A stretch of DNA of 11,725 bases from JAHJDR01 sp964526915 (lineage in GTDB: Bacteria > UBA10199 > JADGCS01): NCBI GenBank assembly GCA_964526915.1, contig CAZGMS010000018.1, positions 1 to 11,725 of the forward strand. The letters run 5' to 3'. The number at the start of each line of letters is the position of its first letter. The stretch's first letter is position 1. Both the position numbers and the translations under genes were made by a program. A model generated the notes under the pieces. That model was not told the DNA's origin, made no database searches, and saw nothing but the letters and a program-made list of their open reading frames with translations. Below, in pieces: positions 1-7,308 of this stretch.

Positions 1-274
1 GCCTTGCTGAAAACAACATCGTTCAGAAATACAAACACGTTTTTTGCAAAAAAACAACGTCAAGAAAAATCGTATTAAAAATAAAATTTATTTTTCTGAC
101 AACCTTTTTTTCGCCCCCTCTCCCTAACCCTCTCCCCAAAGGGCGAGGGCGAAATCCCAAGTCCTACCAGATCACAAATCCCCAAAAAAACGCTGACCAG
201 TTACGTCGACTCAGATTGTAATTCTTCGTAACGAACATGGTTATTAGAGATGCCCTTTATTAGGCTTTGAGCTT
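1..274. other. Non-coding left flank
   Basis: I see no convincing gene here. It holds an all-A/T dyad (AAAAATAAA at 77-85, TTTATTTTT at 87-95), a GC-rich palindromic repeat at 110-153 (listed separately), and the 3' flank of the minus-strand response regulator. Reading on the minus strand after that gene, a weak GTTACG/CGTAAC inverted repeat (about 201-232) is followed by a run of seven T (184-190). This could be a poor terminator, but the loop is long and the stem short. Confidence 0.5.
110..153. repeat. GC-rich palindromic intergenic repeat (CCCTCTCCC type)
   Basis: The element is bounded by TTCGCCC (110-116) and GGGCGAA (147-153), which are exact inverted repeats. Inside it CCCTCTCCC (128-136) pairs with GGGCGAGGG (141-149) at 8 of 9 positions around a CAAA loop, and a second CCCTCTCCC lies just before. 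It resembles the CCCTCTCCCTAACCCTCTCCC palindromes that recur between genes in many bacterial genomes. That likeness is from memory; only one copy lies in this window. Confidence 0.55.
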
Positions 275-1714
275 TCAGCTGTTTTCACGGTCCATTCCTT
301 CTTCCTCCAACTTGAACAGCTTGAGCTTATTGCGCAGGGTCCTGAGACTGATGCCCAGTTTTTCGGCGGTTTTCGTGCGGTTTCCGTCACACCGCCGGAG
401 AGTTTCGAAGATCACGCGCTTTTCCACTTCGTCGAGGGTCAATTCAACCAGGGGTTGTTCTGGCGCGGGTGTGCACGTACTCTGATTCGCCAGGCTATTT
501 GACGCGATCTGTTTCTCACTGCGAAGATCATCTTGAACAACGTGATCCAGACTTCCCACGAGCACCGCCCTCTCCATACCATTTCGCAACTCTCTCACGT
601 TCCCGTACCAGGGATGATTCATGAGTTTGTACCGTGCCAGTTCATCAAGCACAATGGGATTTCGCCCATGGACTGAAGCAAACTCGTTGATAAAATGATT
701 GGCCAGCGTGATGATATCATCTCCCCTCTCCCTGAGTGGAGGAACTACGACGGGAATCACGTTGATGCGATAATACAAATCCTCCCGAAAATGACCTTGT
801 TTCATGTAGGAGTAAAGATCACGATTGGTCGACGCTACCACCCGTAAATTGAGAGGGACAGGCTTTGTGCCGCCCACACGATAGATTTCGTGTTCCTGCA
901 ACACACGCAACAGCTTCGTCTGCATGTTCAAACTCATCTCGCTGATCTCGTCGAGCAAAATGGTGCCTCCGTCAGAGGTTTCGAACTTGCCAATCTGCCT
1001 CTGAATCGCCCCCGTAAAAGACCCTTTTTCGTGACCAAACAACTCACTCTCCAGGAGTGTGTCGGGCATGGCCGCACAATTGATGGCCACGAACGCCTGA
1101 TTCGCGCGCGGGCTAAAATCATGGATCATCTTGGCAATGAGCTCTTTCCCCGTGCCGCTCTCGCCCTGAATGAGAACCGTAGCTTTGCTGGCGGCAATCT
1201 TCTTGATGCTTTCAATCAACGCTTCAATTTTGGCATTATTGGTGACAAAGGGGGTCTGGGATTTTCGTGTGGGAATTCTCCCTTCACTGGTCACGGGTTG
1301 TTGGGTGGACTCCTTGATCTGTCCCTTTCGTTGCTGGTCCAGGTCATGATCGGCAAATGCGCTGGCCACGACATTATCCAGGGTTGACAACTGAAACGGC
1401 TTGACCACAAAGTCATAGGCTCCGCTCTTCATGGCCTTGGTGGCCTCCTCGATCGTTCCGAACGCCGTCATGACAACAAACAGGATGTCCTGATTGAGAG
1501 ACTTGACATGGTCCAACAATTCGTAGCCACTCATTTCTGGCATCTTGATATCGGACAGCACCAGATCGTACCTCTCCCTGCTCAGACAATCCTTGGCGGC
1601 AATAGCACTCCCCACGGATTTGATCGTGTAGTCGTGCCGGCCCGAAAAAAACGCCTCAATGGCAAAGCGCAATGAAACGTCGTCCTCAACCAGTAAGATG
1701 CTTCTCTTCTTCAT
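275..1714 (-). CDS. Sigma-54-dependent response regulator, NtrC family
   Basis: Two-component transcription activator of 479 residues with all three NtrC-family domains. The receiver domain (about 5-120) has acidic residues D11/D12, phospho-acceptor D55, T83 and K105. The AAA+ domain (about 155-390) has Walker A GESGTGKE (184-191), the sigma-54 contact loop as GSFTGA (231-236, a variant of GAFTGA), Walker B ILLDEI (252-257), an arginine-finger region FREDLYYRI (309-317) and sensor II GNVREL (371-376). A Fis-type helix-turn-helix (about 426-467, with SLRTLRNKL) binds DNA. The ATG at 1714 is chosen because the receiver domain starts there and GGTGA lies 8 nt upstream; the reading frame extends to a GTG at 1756, but this adds residues unlike a receiver start. 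No histidine kinase is in the window. The HTH recalls PilR/FlrC/ZraR-type regulators, but I cannot assign one. It is a candidate activator of the two sigma-54 promoters at 6107 and 8791 (inference). Confidence 0.95.
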   Translation of the reverse strand: MKKRSILLVEDDVSLRFAIEAFFSGRHDYTIKSVGSAIAAKDCLSRERYDLVLSDIKMPEMSGYELLDHVKSLNQDILFVVMTAFGTIEEATKAMKSGAYDFVVKPFQLSTLDNVVASAFADHDLDQQRKGQIKESTQQPVTSEGRIPTRKSQTPFVTNNAKIEALIESIKKIAASKATVLIQGESGTGKELIAKMIHDFSPRANQAFVAINCAAMPDTLLESELFGHEKGSFTGAIQRQIGKFETSDGGTILLDEISEMSLNMQTKLLRVLQEHEIYRVGGTKPVPLNLRVVASTNRDLYSYMKQGHFREDLYYRINVIPVVVPPLRERGDDIITLANHFINEFASVHGRNPIVLDELARYKLMNHPWYGNVRELRNGMERAVLVGSLDHVVQDDLRSEKQIASNSLANQSTCTPAPEQPLVELTLDEVEKRVIFETLRRCDGNRTKTAEKLGISLRTLRNKLKLFKLEEEGMDRENS

Positions 1715-1728
1715 AGTCGTGGTCACCA

Positions 1729-1740
1729 TTGATAAATCAA
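1729..1740. promoter_or_regulatory. TTGAT-AA-ATCAA dyad upstream of the response regulator
   Basis: A perfect 5-bp inverted repeat lies between the response-regulator start and its presumed promoter. Its half-sites (TGAT/ATCA) match those of the dyads upstream of the two secreted paralogs, but the spacer is 2 bp instead of 5. It could be an autoregulatory site; the spacing difference makes this weak. Confidence 0.25.
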
Positions 1741-1759
1741 TTATAAAACCCCACACTTT

Positions 1760-1788
1760 ATTGTAGCAGACAAATAGCTGTTTGGAAA
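1760..1788 (-). promoter_or_regulatory. Possible sigma-70 promoter of the response regulator
   Basis: On the minus strand TTTCCA (1788-1783, 4 of 6 to -35) and TACAAT (1765-1760, 5 of 6 to -10) are 17 bp apart, giving a leader of roughly 40 nt before the ATG at 1714. An alternative -10, TATAAT (1745-1740), is perfect but lacks a good -35. Confidence 0.35.
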
Positions 1789-1862
1789 GAGTTCTTTGAA
1801 ATGTTATTTGACGCTGTTTTGTTTTATGTCTTATGGGTTCTCTTCACATAAAGCGAGGTTTC

Positions 1863-4430
1863 ATGTCACAATTCTCAAAAAAAACCACACTCACCAACGG
1901 GCTCAGCGTCATTTACGAAAAATTCGACCAAGCCAACATTGTCTCAATTCATCTGGGCATCAAGATCGGTTCTGTCAACGAAACCAATCAGCAATCGGGA
2001 ATGTGCCACCTGATCGAGCACCTGGTATTCAAGGGCACCAAATCGTATCAAGCAGGCGAAATCGCGACCTTGGTCGAGGCGCATGGAGGCGAACTGAACG
2101 CCTACACCTCCTGGGATCAAACGGTCTATTACATCAATTTGCCCAGCGATCACTTTTCTCTGGGACTCAACATCGTCAAGGAAATGGCGTTTGATGCCAC
2201 CTTTGATCCCGTTGAGATCGATCGTGAAAAAGAGGTTGTGATCGAGGAGATTCTCAGATCCCAGGACAACCCTCACCGGGTTCTGTCGGATCTGCTCTTT
2301 GGCCATTTTTACCAAAAACACCCGTATGGCCGTCCGATCATCGGCACCAAGGAGTTGGTCAAAAACTTTTCGCGCGACGACATCGTATCATTCTACAACA
2401 AATATTATTGCCCGCAAAACATGGTGCTCGCGGTCTGCGGCAACATTGACGAATCCACACTCAATCAAGGCCTGGAAAACACCTTCCGCCACGCCATCAA
2501 TGCCCCCCAGACGCACAACACCCTCACCGAAGAACCCGCAAAAACAACGTATCAAATACTCACGCACAAAATGGACATCAACGCCACACACTTGGAACTT
2601 GCCTTTGCGGCCCCCGAACTCGCGCACCCTGACGTCCCGGCCATGGACGTCCTGAGTCACCTGTTGGGCGAAGCCGAAACCTCATTGCTCGAACAAAACA
2701 CCAAGGAAAAAGAACAACTCGTCCACAACATTTACAGCACTTGTTACACACCCAGATACCCGGGCGTGTTCATCATCAGCTGTCAGCTCAACCCGCAACA
2801 GATCACCCCAGCCCTGCTCTCAATCTGCAAACAAATTGACCACGTCAAAGCAATCCCCTTTGAGGAGGAAAAGATTGAACGCGCCAAACTGCTGGCCAAG
2901 GCACAACTGGTTTATGAACGACAAACCTGTGAGGGCACAGCGCGAAAATGGATTACCTACGAGATCCTGTCGGGCAATTACCGCTTCGATGAAGCGTACA
3001 TCGAAACGGTCAGCAAACTCACTGCCAGCGATATTCAAAAGGCCGCCAACACGTATCTGGACATGTCCAAAGCCACTCTGGCGATCGTGCTCCCCAAAAA
3101 ATCTGCCATCAGAATCAACAAAAATGTTTTCGCCCACAAACCGGATGCCTTCGCAAAAAAACGACAACCGAAACAGAGGCTTCAAGACACGTTCTTATAC
3201 AAACTCGACAATGGCGTTCGTGTCATCGTAAAGGAAAACCACAGACTCCCGCTGGTATCGATAAAAACAGCCTCTCTGGGGGGGCTTAGGTATGAGACAG
3301 CGCGCAACAACGGCATCAATCACCTGTTGTCCAGCATCATCACGCGTAGCACGGTCACACTCAATCAGGAACAACTGGCCGAAAAATGCGAGTGGCTCGG
3401 TGGGCATCTGGGCGGCTACACAGGACGTAATTCCTTCGGATTGTCTTTTTCGTTTTTGAGTGAAAAACGCCATCAAGCCATTCCTGTCTTTTCCGATGTC
3501 ATTTTGCACCCCGCCTTCGCTAAAACAGAAATCAGCAAAGAAAAAAAACTCATGCTGGAAAGCATCAAAAACCGCTCCGACAATCCCGCCCAGACGGCCT
3601 TCAGCCTCCTGCTCAAGCATCTGTTCAGGGGACACCCTTATCAATTGCACCCGTTGGGTGAGAAACTGTCAATCAACGCACTCAGTTTGGAACAGCTCAA
3701 GAAATACTATCAGCTGATCATGACCCCGCAAAACCTCGTGATTGCAGTCACAGGCGACGTGAACACGCAGGAGATCCTCGAATTGCTCAACGACCAACTT
3801 GCCTGCCTCAAAAAATCAGCCTTTCACAAAATCAATTTATCAAAACCCAATAGACCACACGATCATCCCGTCCTGTTTAAAAACCAGAAAAAGGAGCAAA
3901 CGCATGTGGCCATCGGTTTTTTGAGTACCTCCCTGTACGACCAGGACAAATACGCGATGGAAATCCTCAGCAACATCCTTTCGGGGCAAGGGGGGCGGCT
4001 GTTTTTGGAACTCAGGGACAAACAATCTCTGGCCTACACAGTGTCCACAACCCTCATCGAAGGATTGGAAACAGGGTTCTTTGGCGCTTACATCGCTACT
4101 GAACCTTCCAAGGCAGATACCGCCATCAAGGGAATCTTCAAAGAACTAGATCAATTGCGTGACACAGAAATTTCGCAAACCGAGCTTGATCGGGCCAAAA
4201 ATTACATCATTGGAAATCAGGAAATCGAAAATCAGAAGATCAGCGCCATCGCCATGCAACTGGCCCTCAACGAGATTTACGGGCAGGGAATGGAAGAATG
4301 GTATGAGTTCACCAACAGGATCAAAAAAGTCACCACAGCCCAAATCCAGCAGGCGGCACAGAAATATTTGCGTCCGGAACGAAGCATCACAGCGATTACG
4401 GGGCCGATGAAGTGTAGGGGCGAGTCATGA
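1863..4430 (+). CDS. M16 (pitrilysin/insulinase-like) zinc metalloprotease, two-domain
   Basis: Peptidase of about 855 residues made of two fused M16 halves (about 1-430 and 440-855). The first half carries the zinc/catalytic motif HLIEH (residues 49-53) and the distal glutamate in EKEVVIEEI (about 122-130). The second half opens with LDNGVRVIVKENHRLPLVSI; where a second HxxEH would lie it reads HLLSS (487-491), so it is catalytically dead. It keeps the substrate-binding R/Y pair in ELRDKQSLAY (R718, Y725). One active plus one inactive half is the normal M16 plan. ATG 1863 is preferred because GAGG precedes it by 4 nt; an ATG at 1833 has no ribosome site. No signal peptide is visible from this start, so the site of action is unclear. 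The final residues and the stop lie inside a repeat element (4414-4468), so the native C-terminus may have been changed. It is divergent from the regulator and convergent with the HtrA gene. Confidence 0.93.
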   Translation: MSQFSKKTTLTNGLSVIYEKFDQANIVSIHLGIKIGSVNETNQQSGMCHLIEHLVFKGTKSYQAGEIATLVEAHGGELNAYTSWDQTVYYINLPSDHFSLGLNIVKEMAFDATFDPVEIDREKEVVIEEILRSQDNPHRVLSDLLFGHFYQKHPYGRPIIGTKELVKNFSRDDIVSFYNKYYCPQNMVLAVCGNIDESTLNQGLENTFRHAINAPQTHNTLTEEPAKTTYQILTHKMDINATHLELAFAAPELAHPDVPAMDVLSHLLGEAETSLLEQNTKEKEQLVHNIYSTCYTPRYPGVFIISCQLNPQQITPALLSICKQIDHVKAIPFEEEKIERAKLLAKAQLVYERQTCEGTARKWITYEILSGNYRFDEAYIETVSKLTASDIQKAANTYLDMSKATLAIVLPKKSAIRINKNVFAHKPDAFAKKRQPKQRLQDTFLYKLDNGVRVIVKENHRLPLVSIKTASLGGLRYETARNNGINHLLSSIITRSTVTLNQEQLAEKCEWLGGHLGGYTGRNSFGLSFSFLSEKRHQAIPVFSDVILHPAFAKTEISKEKKLMLESIKNRSDNPAQTAFSLLLKHLFRGHPYQLHPLGEKLSINALSLEQLKKYYQLIMTPQNLVIAVTGDVNTQEILELLNDQLACLKKSAFHKINLSKPNRPHDHPVLFKNQKKEQTHVAIGFLSTSLYDQDKYAMEILSNILSGQGGRLFLELRDKQSLAYTVSTTLIEGLETGFFGAYIATEPSKADTAIKGIFKELDQLRDTEISQTELDRAKNYIIGNQEIENQKISAIAMQLALNEIYGQGMEEWYEFTNRIKKVTTAQIQQAAQKYLRPERSITAITGPMKCRGES

Positions 4431-4468
4431 CTCGTCCGATCATTGGGCCGGTCTAGCCCGGCCCCTAC
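4414..4468 (-). repeat. Two-hairpin intergenic repeat, copy 1 (between convergent genes)
   Basis: The element starts GTAGGGGC and ends GCCCCTAC. It contains the perfect 14-bp palindrome CGAGTCATGACTCG (4421-4434), a CGATCATTG linker, and a second hairpin with GGGCCGG and CCGGCCC arms. Read on the minus strand it aligns almost throughout with copy 3 at 10763-10819. It encodes the last codons and stop of the M16 gene (TGA, 4428-4430), and the TAG of its GTAG end is the stop of the HtrA gene (4465-4467). Its paired hairpins could terminate or protect both convergent transcripts. Confidence 0.8.
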
Positions 4469-5868
4469 TTCTGCAGGGTGAAAGAACGTTCCTGTCCACT
4501 CCGCCAAACTGTGAACGTGAGGGGTTCCCCTCGGGCAACTTTGTCGATCATCTTTCTGAACCCATCCACGTTACCAATGGCACTGTCATTGATTTTGGTG
4601 ATCACATCAGATCTCAATAGCCCCAAATTGAAGGCCGCTGAATCCTTGTGAATATTGGTGATCAGGACCCCTGACTTGTTGCCAAGCTTATCGGCCTTTT
4701 CGATGTCTCTCACGTCGATACCAATGATGTCCTTTGGCAGAACCGGCGCAATGGATGTGGTGGCAGGGTAAACAAAGGTCTTGTTGGGGTCATCGAGATC
4801 GCCCAAGACAGTCTGGATGGTTTCCGGTTTGCCTTGTCGGATGATTTGGAGTGTCACAGCGGTCCCCGGCAGATACTTGGCTATGAGCGATGGCATGGTC
4901 TGCGCGTTGGTCACGGGCTCATCGTTCACTCTCGCAACCACATCACCGACGTTGAGCCCGGCAATTTGAGAAGGGCCTTGGGGAACCAGGTCTGTCACCA
5001 CAACGCCTGCCCGCACATCGACACCCAGCAGTTTTGCTTCGGCCTCGCTGATGTCCTTGACCGTCAGCCCCAGCCAACCACGAGAAACTTTTCCTTTTGA
5101 TCTGAGTTGTTCCAGCGCCTGTTTGGCCAGATTGATGGGGATGGCGAAACCTATGCCCTGTCCCGCAGAAATGACTGCCGTGTTGATGCCAATCACCGTC
5201 CCATCCATATCAAATAACGGTCCGCCGGAATTGCCGGGATTGATCGAGGCATCGGTCTGGATGAAATCATCGTACGGTCCGGCACCCAACGCGCGCCCCT
5301 TGGCCGACACAATGCCCGCTGTGATGGTTTGTCCGAGTCCAAACGGGTTACCCACAGCCACCACCCAATCACCAATCACGGTGTTGTTGGAATCACCCAA
5401 CTCTGCCACGGGATACGTATCAACCTTATTGATTTTGAGCAAAGCGATATCGAGGGTTGTGTCCACCCCCAGCAATGAGGCCTCCACTTTTTGGCCATCG
5501 TTAAGAGCCAGGTAAATGTCATCGGCCCCCGCGATCACGTGATAATTGGTGAGCACGGTGCCCTCTGCCGTAATGATGAACCCTGTGCCCAGCGAATGAT
5601 AGGCACTTCCCGTTGTTTGGTTGCGCTGAAATTTTTTATAAACAGCACCGTAGTTTTTTTCGAAATAAGGGTTCACGCCACTGTACGAGTTGGGCGATTC
5701 GCGAAGGTCCTTGGTCGTGTAGATATTGACGACGGTGGGACCGACCTCTTTGGCGATTTTGGAAAACGTATCGGGCTTGCCGATGTTGACGGAAAACGCG
5801 TGTGCGAAAGTTGAGTGCGTCATAAACAAAACAAAAGAAATCAGCCAAAAATATTTTTTTGAACTCAT
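4465..5868 (-). CDS. Periplasmic serine endoprotease, HtrA/DegP (Do) family
   Basis: Envelope quality-control protease/chaperone of 467 residues. An N-terminal signal peptide (SSKKYFWLISFVLF..., cleavage likely near AHA at 22-24) sends it to the periplasm. The trypsin-like domain has the triad H110 (LTNYHVIAGAD), D140 (DTTLDIALL) and S214 (NPGNSGGPL). Two PDZ domains follow at about 262-350 and 378-465, the usual DegP/DegQ/MucD layout and length. The LA-loop region between the first strand and the catalytic core (about 56-92) is moderate in length, so DegP cannot be told from DegQ. The ATG at 5868 fits the signal peptide best, but in-frame ATGs at 5880, 5895 and 5913 exist and no strong ribosome site separates them. 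The stop TAG belongs to the flanking repeat. The gene is convergent with the M16 protease; a joint role in proteolysis is only a guess. Confidence 0.94.
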   Translation of the reverse strand: MSSKKYFWLISFVLFMTHSTFAHAFSVNIGKPDTFSKIAKEVGPTVVNIYTTKDLRESPNSYSGVNPYFEKNYGAVYKKFQRNQTTGSAYHSLGTGFIITAEGTVLTNYHVIAGADDIYLALNDGQKVEASLLGVDTTLDIALLKINKVDTYPVAELGDSNNTVIGDWVVAVGNPFGLGQTITAGIVSAKGRALGAGPYDDFIQTDASINPGNSGGPLFDMDGTVIGINTAVISAGQGIGFAIPINLAKQALEQLRSKGKVSRGWLGLTVKDISEAEAKLLGVDVRAGVVVTDLVPQGPSQIAGLNVGDVVARVNDEPVTNAQTMPSLIAKYLPGTAVTLQIIRQGKPETIQTVLGDLDDPNKTFVYPATTSIAPVLPKDIIGIDVRDIEKADKLGNKSGVLITNIHKDSAAFNLGLLRSDVITKINDSAIGNVDGFRKMIDKVARGEPLTFTVWRSGQERSFTLQK

Positions 5869-5946
5869 AGGCGCTCTCATAGAAAACAATCGCATTTTCT
5901 GCAACTGACACATACAATTGAAATGTTTTCCCCATCATTGCGAGTC

Positions 5947-5988
5947 GTAGGGGCCGGGCTGGACCGGCCCCCGATCATACGCCCCTCG
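5947..5988 (+). repeat. Two-hairpin intergenic repeat, copy 2 (internally shortened)
   Basis: It begins GTAGGGGC, followed by the perfect hairpin GGGCCGG-GCTGGA-CCGGCCC (5951-5970) shared with copy 1, then a CGATCAT linker and a GCCCCT end. The second hairpin seen in copies 1 and 3 is missing, so this copy looks internally deleted. Confidence 0.7.
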
Positions 5989-6020
5989 AATATGAACTGG
6001 AAATAATTGCCCATTCAAAA

Positions 6021-6033
6021 TGATAAAATATCA
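6021..6033. promoter_or_regulatory. Candidate enhancer (activator) site upstream of first paralog
   Basis: TGATA-AAA-TATCA is a perfect dyad. Its centre (6027) is 80 bp before the first base of the -24 element of the sigma-54 promoter, about 105 bp before the expected transcript start, a typical place for an NtrC-family activator. The same block occurs at the same distance before the second paralog. A second shared block, AACATTATTTTGTT (6055-6068), lies about 35 bp further down. Confidence 0.6.
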
Positions 6034-6106
6034 AAATAGTAACATCAATCCCCCAACATTATTTTGTTAACCTGTTAATTTTACAAATAATTATCATTAA
6101 TCAATT

Positions 6107-6122
6107 TGGCACCAGTTTTGCT
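6107..6122 (+). promoter_or_regulatory. Sigma-54 (RpoN) promoter of first secreted paralog
   Basis: TGGCAC (6107-6112), 5 bp, TTGCT (6118-6122) matches the -24/-12 consensus TGGCAC-N5-TTGCW at every conserved position. Transcription should start near 6132-6134, leaving a leader of about 63 nt before the ATG at 6196. A consensus match also sits at the equivalent place before the second paralog. Confidence 0.87.
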
Positions 6123-6195
6123 CATTAGGCCTTCGAACAACCTTAATAGTCCGCAATTGCCCAGTAAAAGAGCATAGCGTGACAAGGAGAAACAA

Positions 6196-7200
6196 ATGAG
6201 AACCTATCGACTGATTTATTTGTCATTATTGCTGTGCCTTTTTGTTCCCTACGCCCAAGCGTTTACACTAGCTGAAACTGGACCCACTGCGCTGACTTGC
6301 CCTAAAGTTGCCTCTGCGGTGATAATTAGTTGCGCTTACGATTCAGACTTGACGGCTATTAACTGTTCTGATCGCGCGGCTACCCCAAGAATAACTGTTG
6401 CAATAAAATTTAGGGGGGCAACAGAGGCTACCAAATTTGACATTAAGGGAATTTCTCGTGGCGCATTTGCCCTCATGGTAAACAGCAATGCCGATGCAAA
6501 TCCCGGAATAATCACGCCAGCAGACGTCAACCATTTTCTATTTGATGGTCGCTCACGGACACTGTATCTCTTACAAGACGAAGCTGACATCAATTTGCTA
6601 ATCTCCAGAATCGATGCGTATGCTGATTTTCTAAAAGCTCATTCTGTTGACGATGGTATCTATGGTGTTTGCGTACCAAATGACGCGGAGATTCCAATCT
6701 TTATTGACCCTGCCACTGCTATAGCTGGTCTCCCCAAATACCTTGCTGAAGAACCCACAGACGCCGTTGCCGGTGAAGGTGAAGCTGAAGTCGAAGCAGA
6801 AGTTGAAGAAGAAGTCGAAGCTGAAGTCGAAGGTGAAGGTGAAGCCGAAGTCGAAGGTGAAGGTGAAGTCGAAGGTGAAGGTGAAGTGGTCATCGAGGGT
6901 GGAGATGAGGTAGCAGTCGATGTCATTGACACAGATACCGATGGTATCCCCGACGCAACAGACAACTGCGCACAAATCGCCAATGAGGATCAGCTTGACG
7001 CAGATAAGGATGGCATTGGTGATGACTGCGAAGTAGCCGTGGATGCCAACAAGGTTTTTGCCAATTCTGACGATGGTGGTTGTTCACTCAACCCACTCGC
7101 CACAACCTCAAATCACGCCCCGTATGCCATGATATTAAGCGTGCTGTTTGGACTTGTTTTGATGAGACGAGTGCCCTCTTTGAAAATAAACAATCAGTGA
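6196..7200 (+). CDS. Exported protein: one four-Cys domain, Gly-Glu linker, TSP3 repeat, C-terminal sorting tail
   Basis: Family not recognised; 334 residues. A signal peptide (1-22, cleavage after AQA) is followed by a domain of about 145 residues (35-180) with cysteines C35, C46, C57 and C159 and the motif DIKGISRGAFALMVNS. Then comes a very acidic Gly-Glu/Val linker (193-230) and a thrombospondin type 3-like calcium-binding stretch (DTDTDGIPDATDNC ... DADKDGIGDDC, about 245-278). The tail has GGCSLNPLATTS (C296), a hydrophobic helix (about 309-323) and RR, a tripartite layout like MYXO-CTERM, Synerg-CTERM or GlyGly-CTERM sorting signals. These facts suggest export and envelope or surface anchoring; the molecular role is unknown. 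AAGGAG at 6184-6189 supports the start. It is expressed from a sigma-54 promoter and ended by a strong terminator (7228-7253), so it is monocistronic. Its paralog starts at 8844. Confidence 0.9.
   Translation: MRTYRLIYLSLLLCLFVPYAQAFTLAETGPTALTCPKVASAVIISCAYDSDLTAINCSDRAATPRITVAIKFRGATEATKFDIKGISRGAFALMVNSNADANPGIITPADVNHFLFDGRSRTLYLLQDEADINLLISRIDAYADFLKAHSVDDGIYGVCVPNDAEIPIFIDPATAIAGLPKYLAEEPTDAVAGEGEAEVEAEVEEEVEAEVEGEGEAEVEGEGEVEGEGEVVIEGGDEVAVDVIDTDTDGIPDATDNCAQIANEDQLDADKDGIGDDCEVAVDANKVFANSDDGGCSLNPLATTSNHAPYAMILSVLFGLVLMRRVPSLKINNQ
6772..6885 (+). repeat. GAAGGT/GAAGTC-type in-frame microsatellite
   Basis: Codons of the Gly-Glu/Val-Glu linker form an imperfect 6- and 12-bp tandem repeat (GAAGGTGAA, GAAGTCGAA and related units). 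Units are multiples of 3 bp, so gain or loss would change linker length without a frameshift. Confidence 0.8.
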
Positions 7201-7227
7201 TTCCCCTTTGATCCCAGAATAGTCCCC

Positions 7228-7260
7228 AAAAGGCCTCCAAACGGAGGCCTTTTTTTCTCC
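7228..7260 (+). terminator. Rho-independent terminator after first paralog
   Basis: AAAAGGCCTCC (7228-7238) and GGAGGCCTTTT (7243-7253) form a perfect 11-bp stem with an AAAC loop, followed by more T. It is 28 nt after the stop. The core GGCCTC matches the terminator after the second paralog. Confidence 0.92.
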
Positions 7261-7280
7261 GTCGTTTGGCGCACCTTCTC

Positions 7281-7296
7281 AAATATGACCATATTT
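7281..7296. promoter_or_regulatory. Palindromic operator-like site 1 (AAATATG-AC-CATATTT)
   Basis: A perfect 7-bp inverted repeat with a 2-bp centre. It lies 32 bp, centre to centre, from a second near-copy at 7314-7327, about three helical turns, so both would face the same side of the DNA. Confidence 0.6.
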
Positions 7297-7308
7297 CATG
7301 ATTATTTG

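Larger units (their letters stand above)
5869..6106. other. Divergent intergenic region between HtrA and first secreted paralog
   Basis: No gene is seen. From left to right it contains the HtrA leader, repeat copy 2 (5947-5988), and the upstream part of a regulatory region (about 5998-6070) that is duplicated ahead of the second paralog. No clear HtrA promoter could be picked by eye. Confidence 0.5.

Noticed and set aside
890..1387. 165-codon plus-strand open frame inside the response regulator
   Set aside because: Antisense to the conserved AAA+ domain; no motif of its own and no ribosome site.
6772..6885. Possible CRISPR or tandem regulatory array
   Set aside because: Units are only 6-12 bp, lie in frame within a coding sequence and have no spacers.
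6631..6983. Long minus-strand open frames rich in Phe/Thr or Ser/Pro opposite the Gly-Glu linker
   Set aside because: They are by-products of the GAAGGT repeat on the coding strand; no ribosome site, no start context and no protein-like composition.
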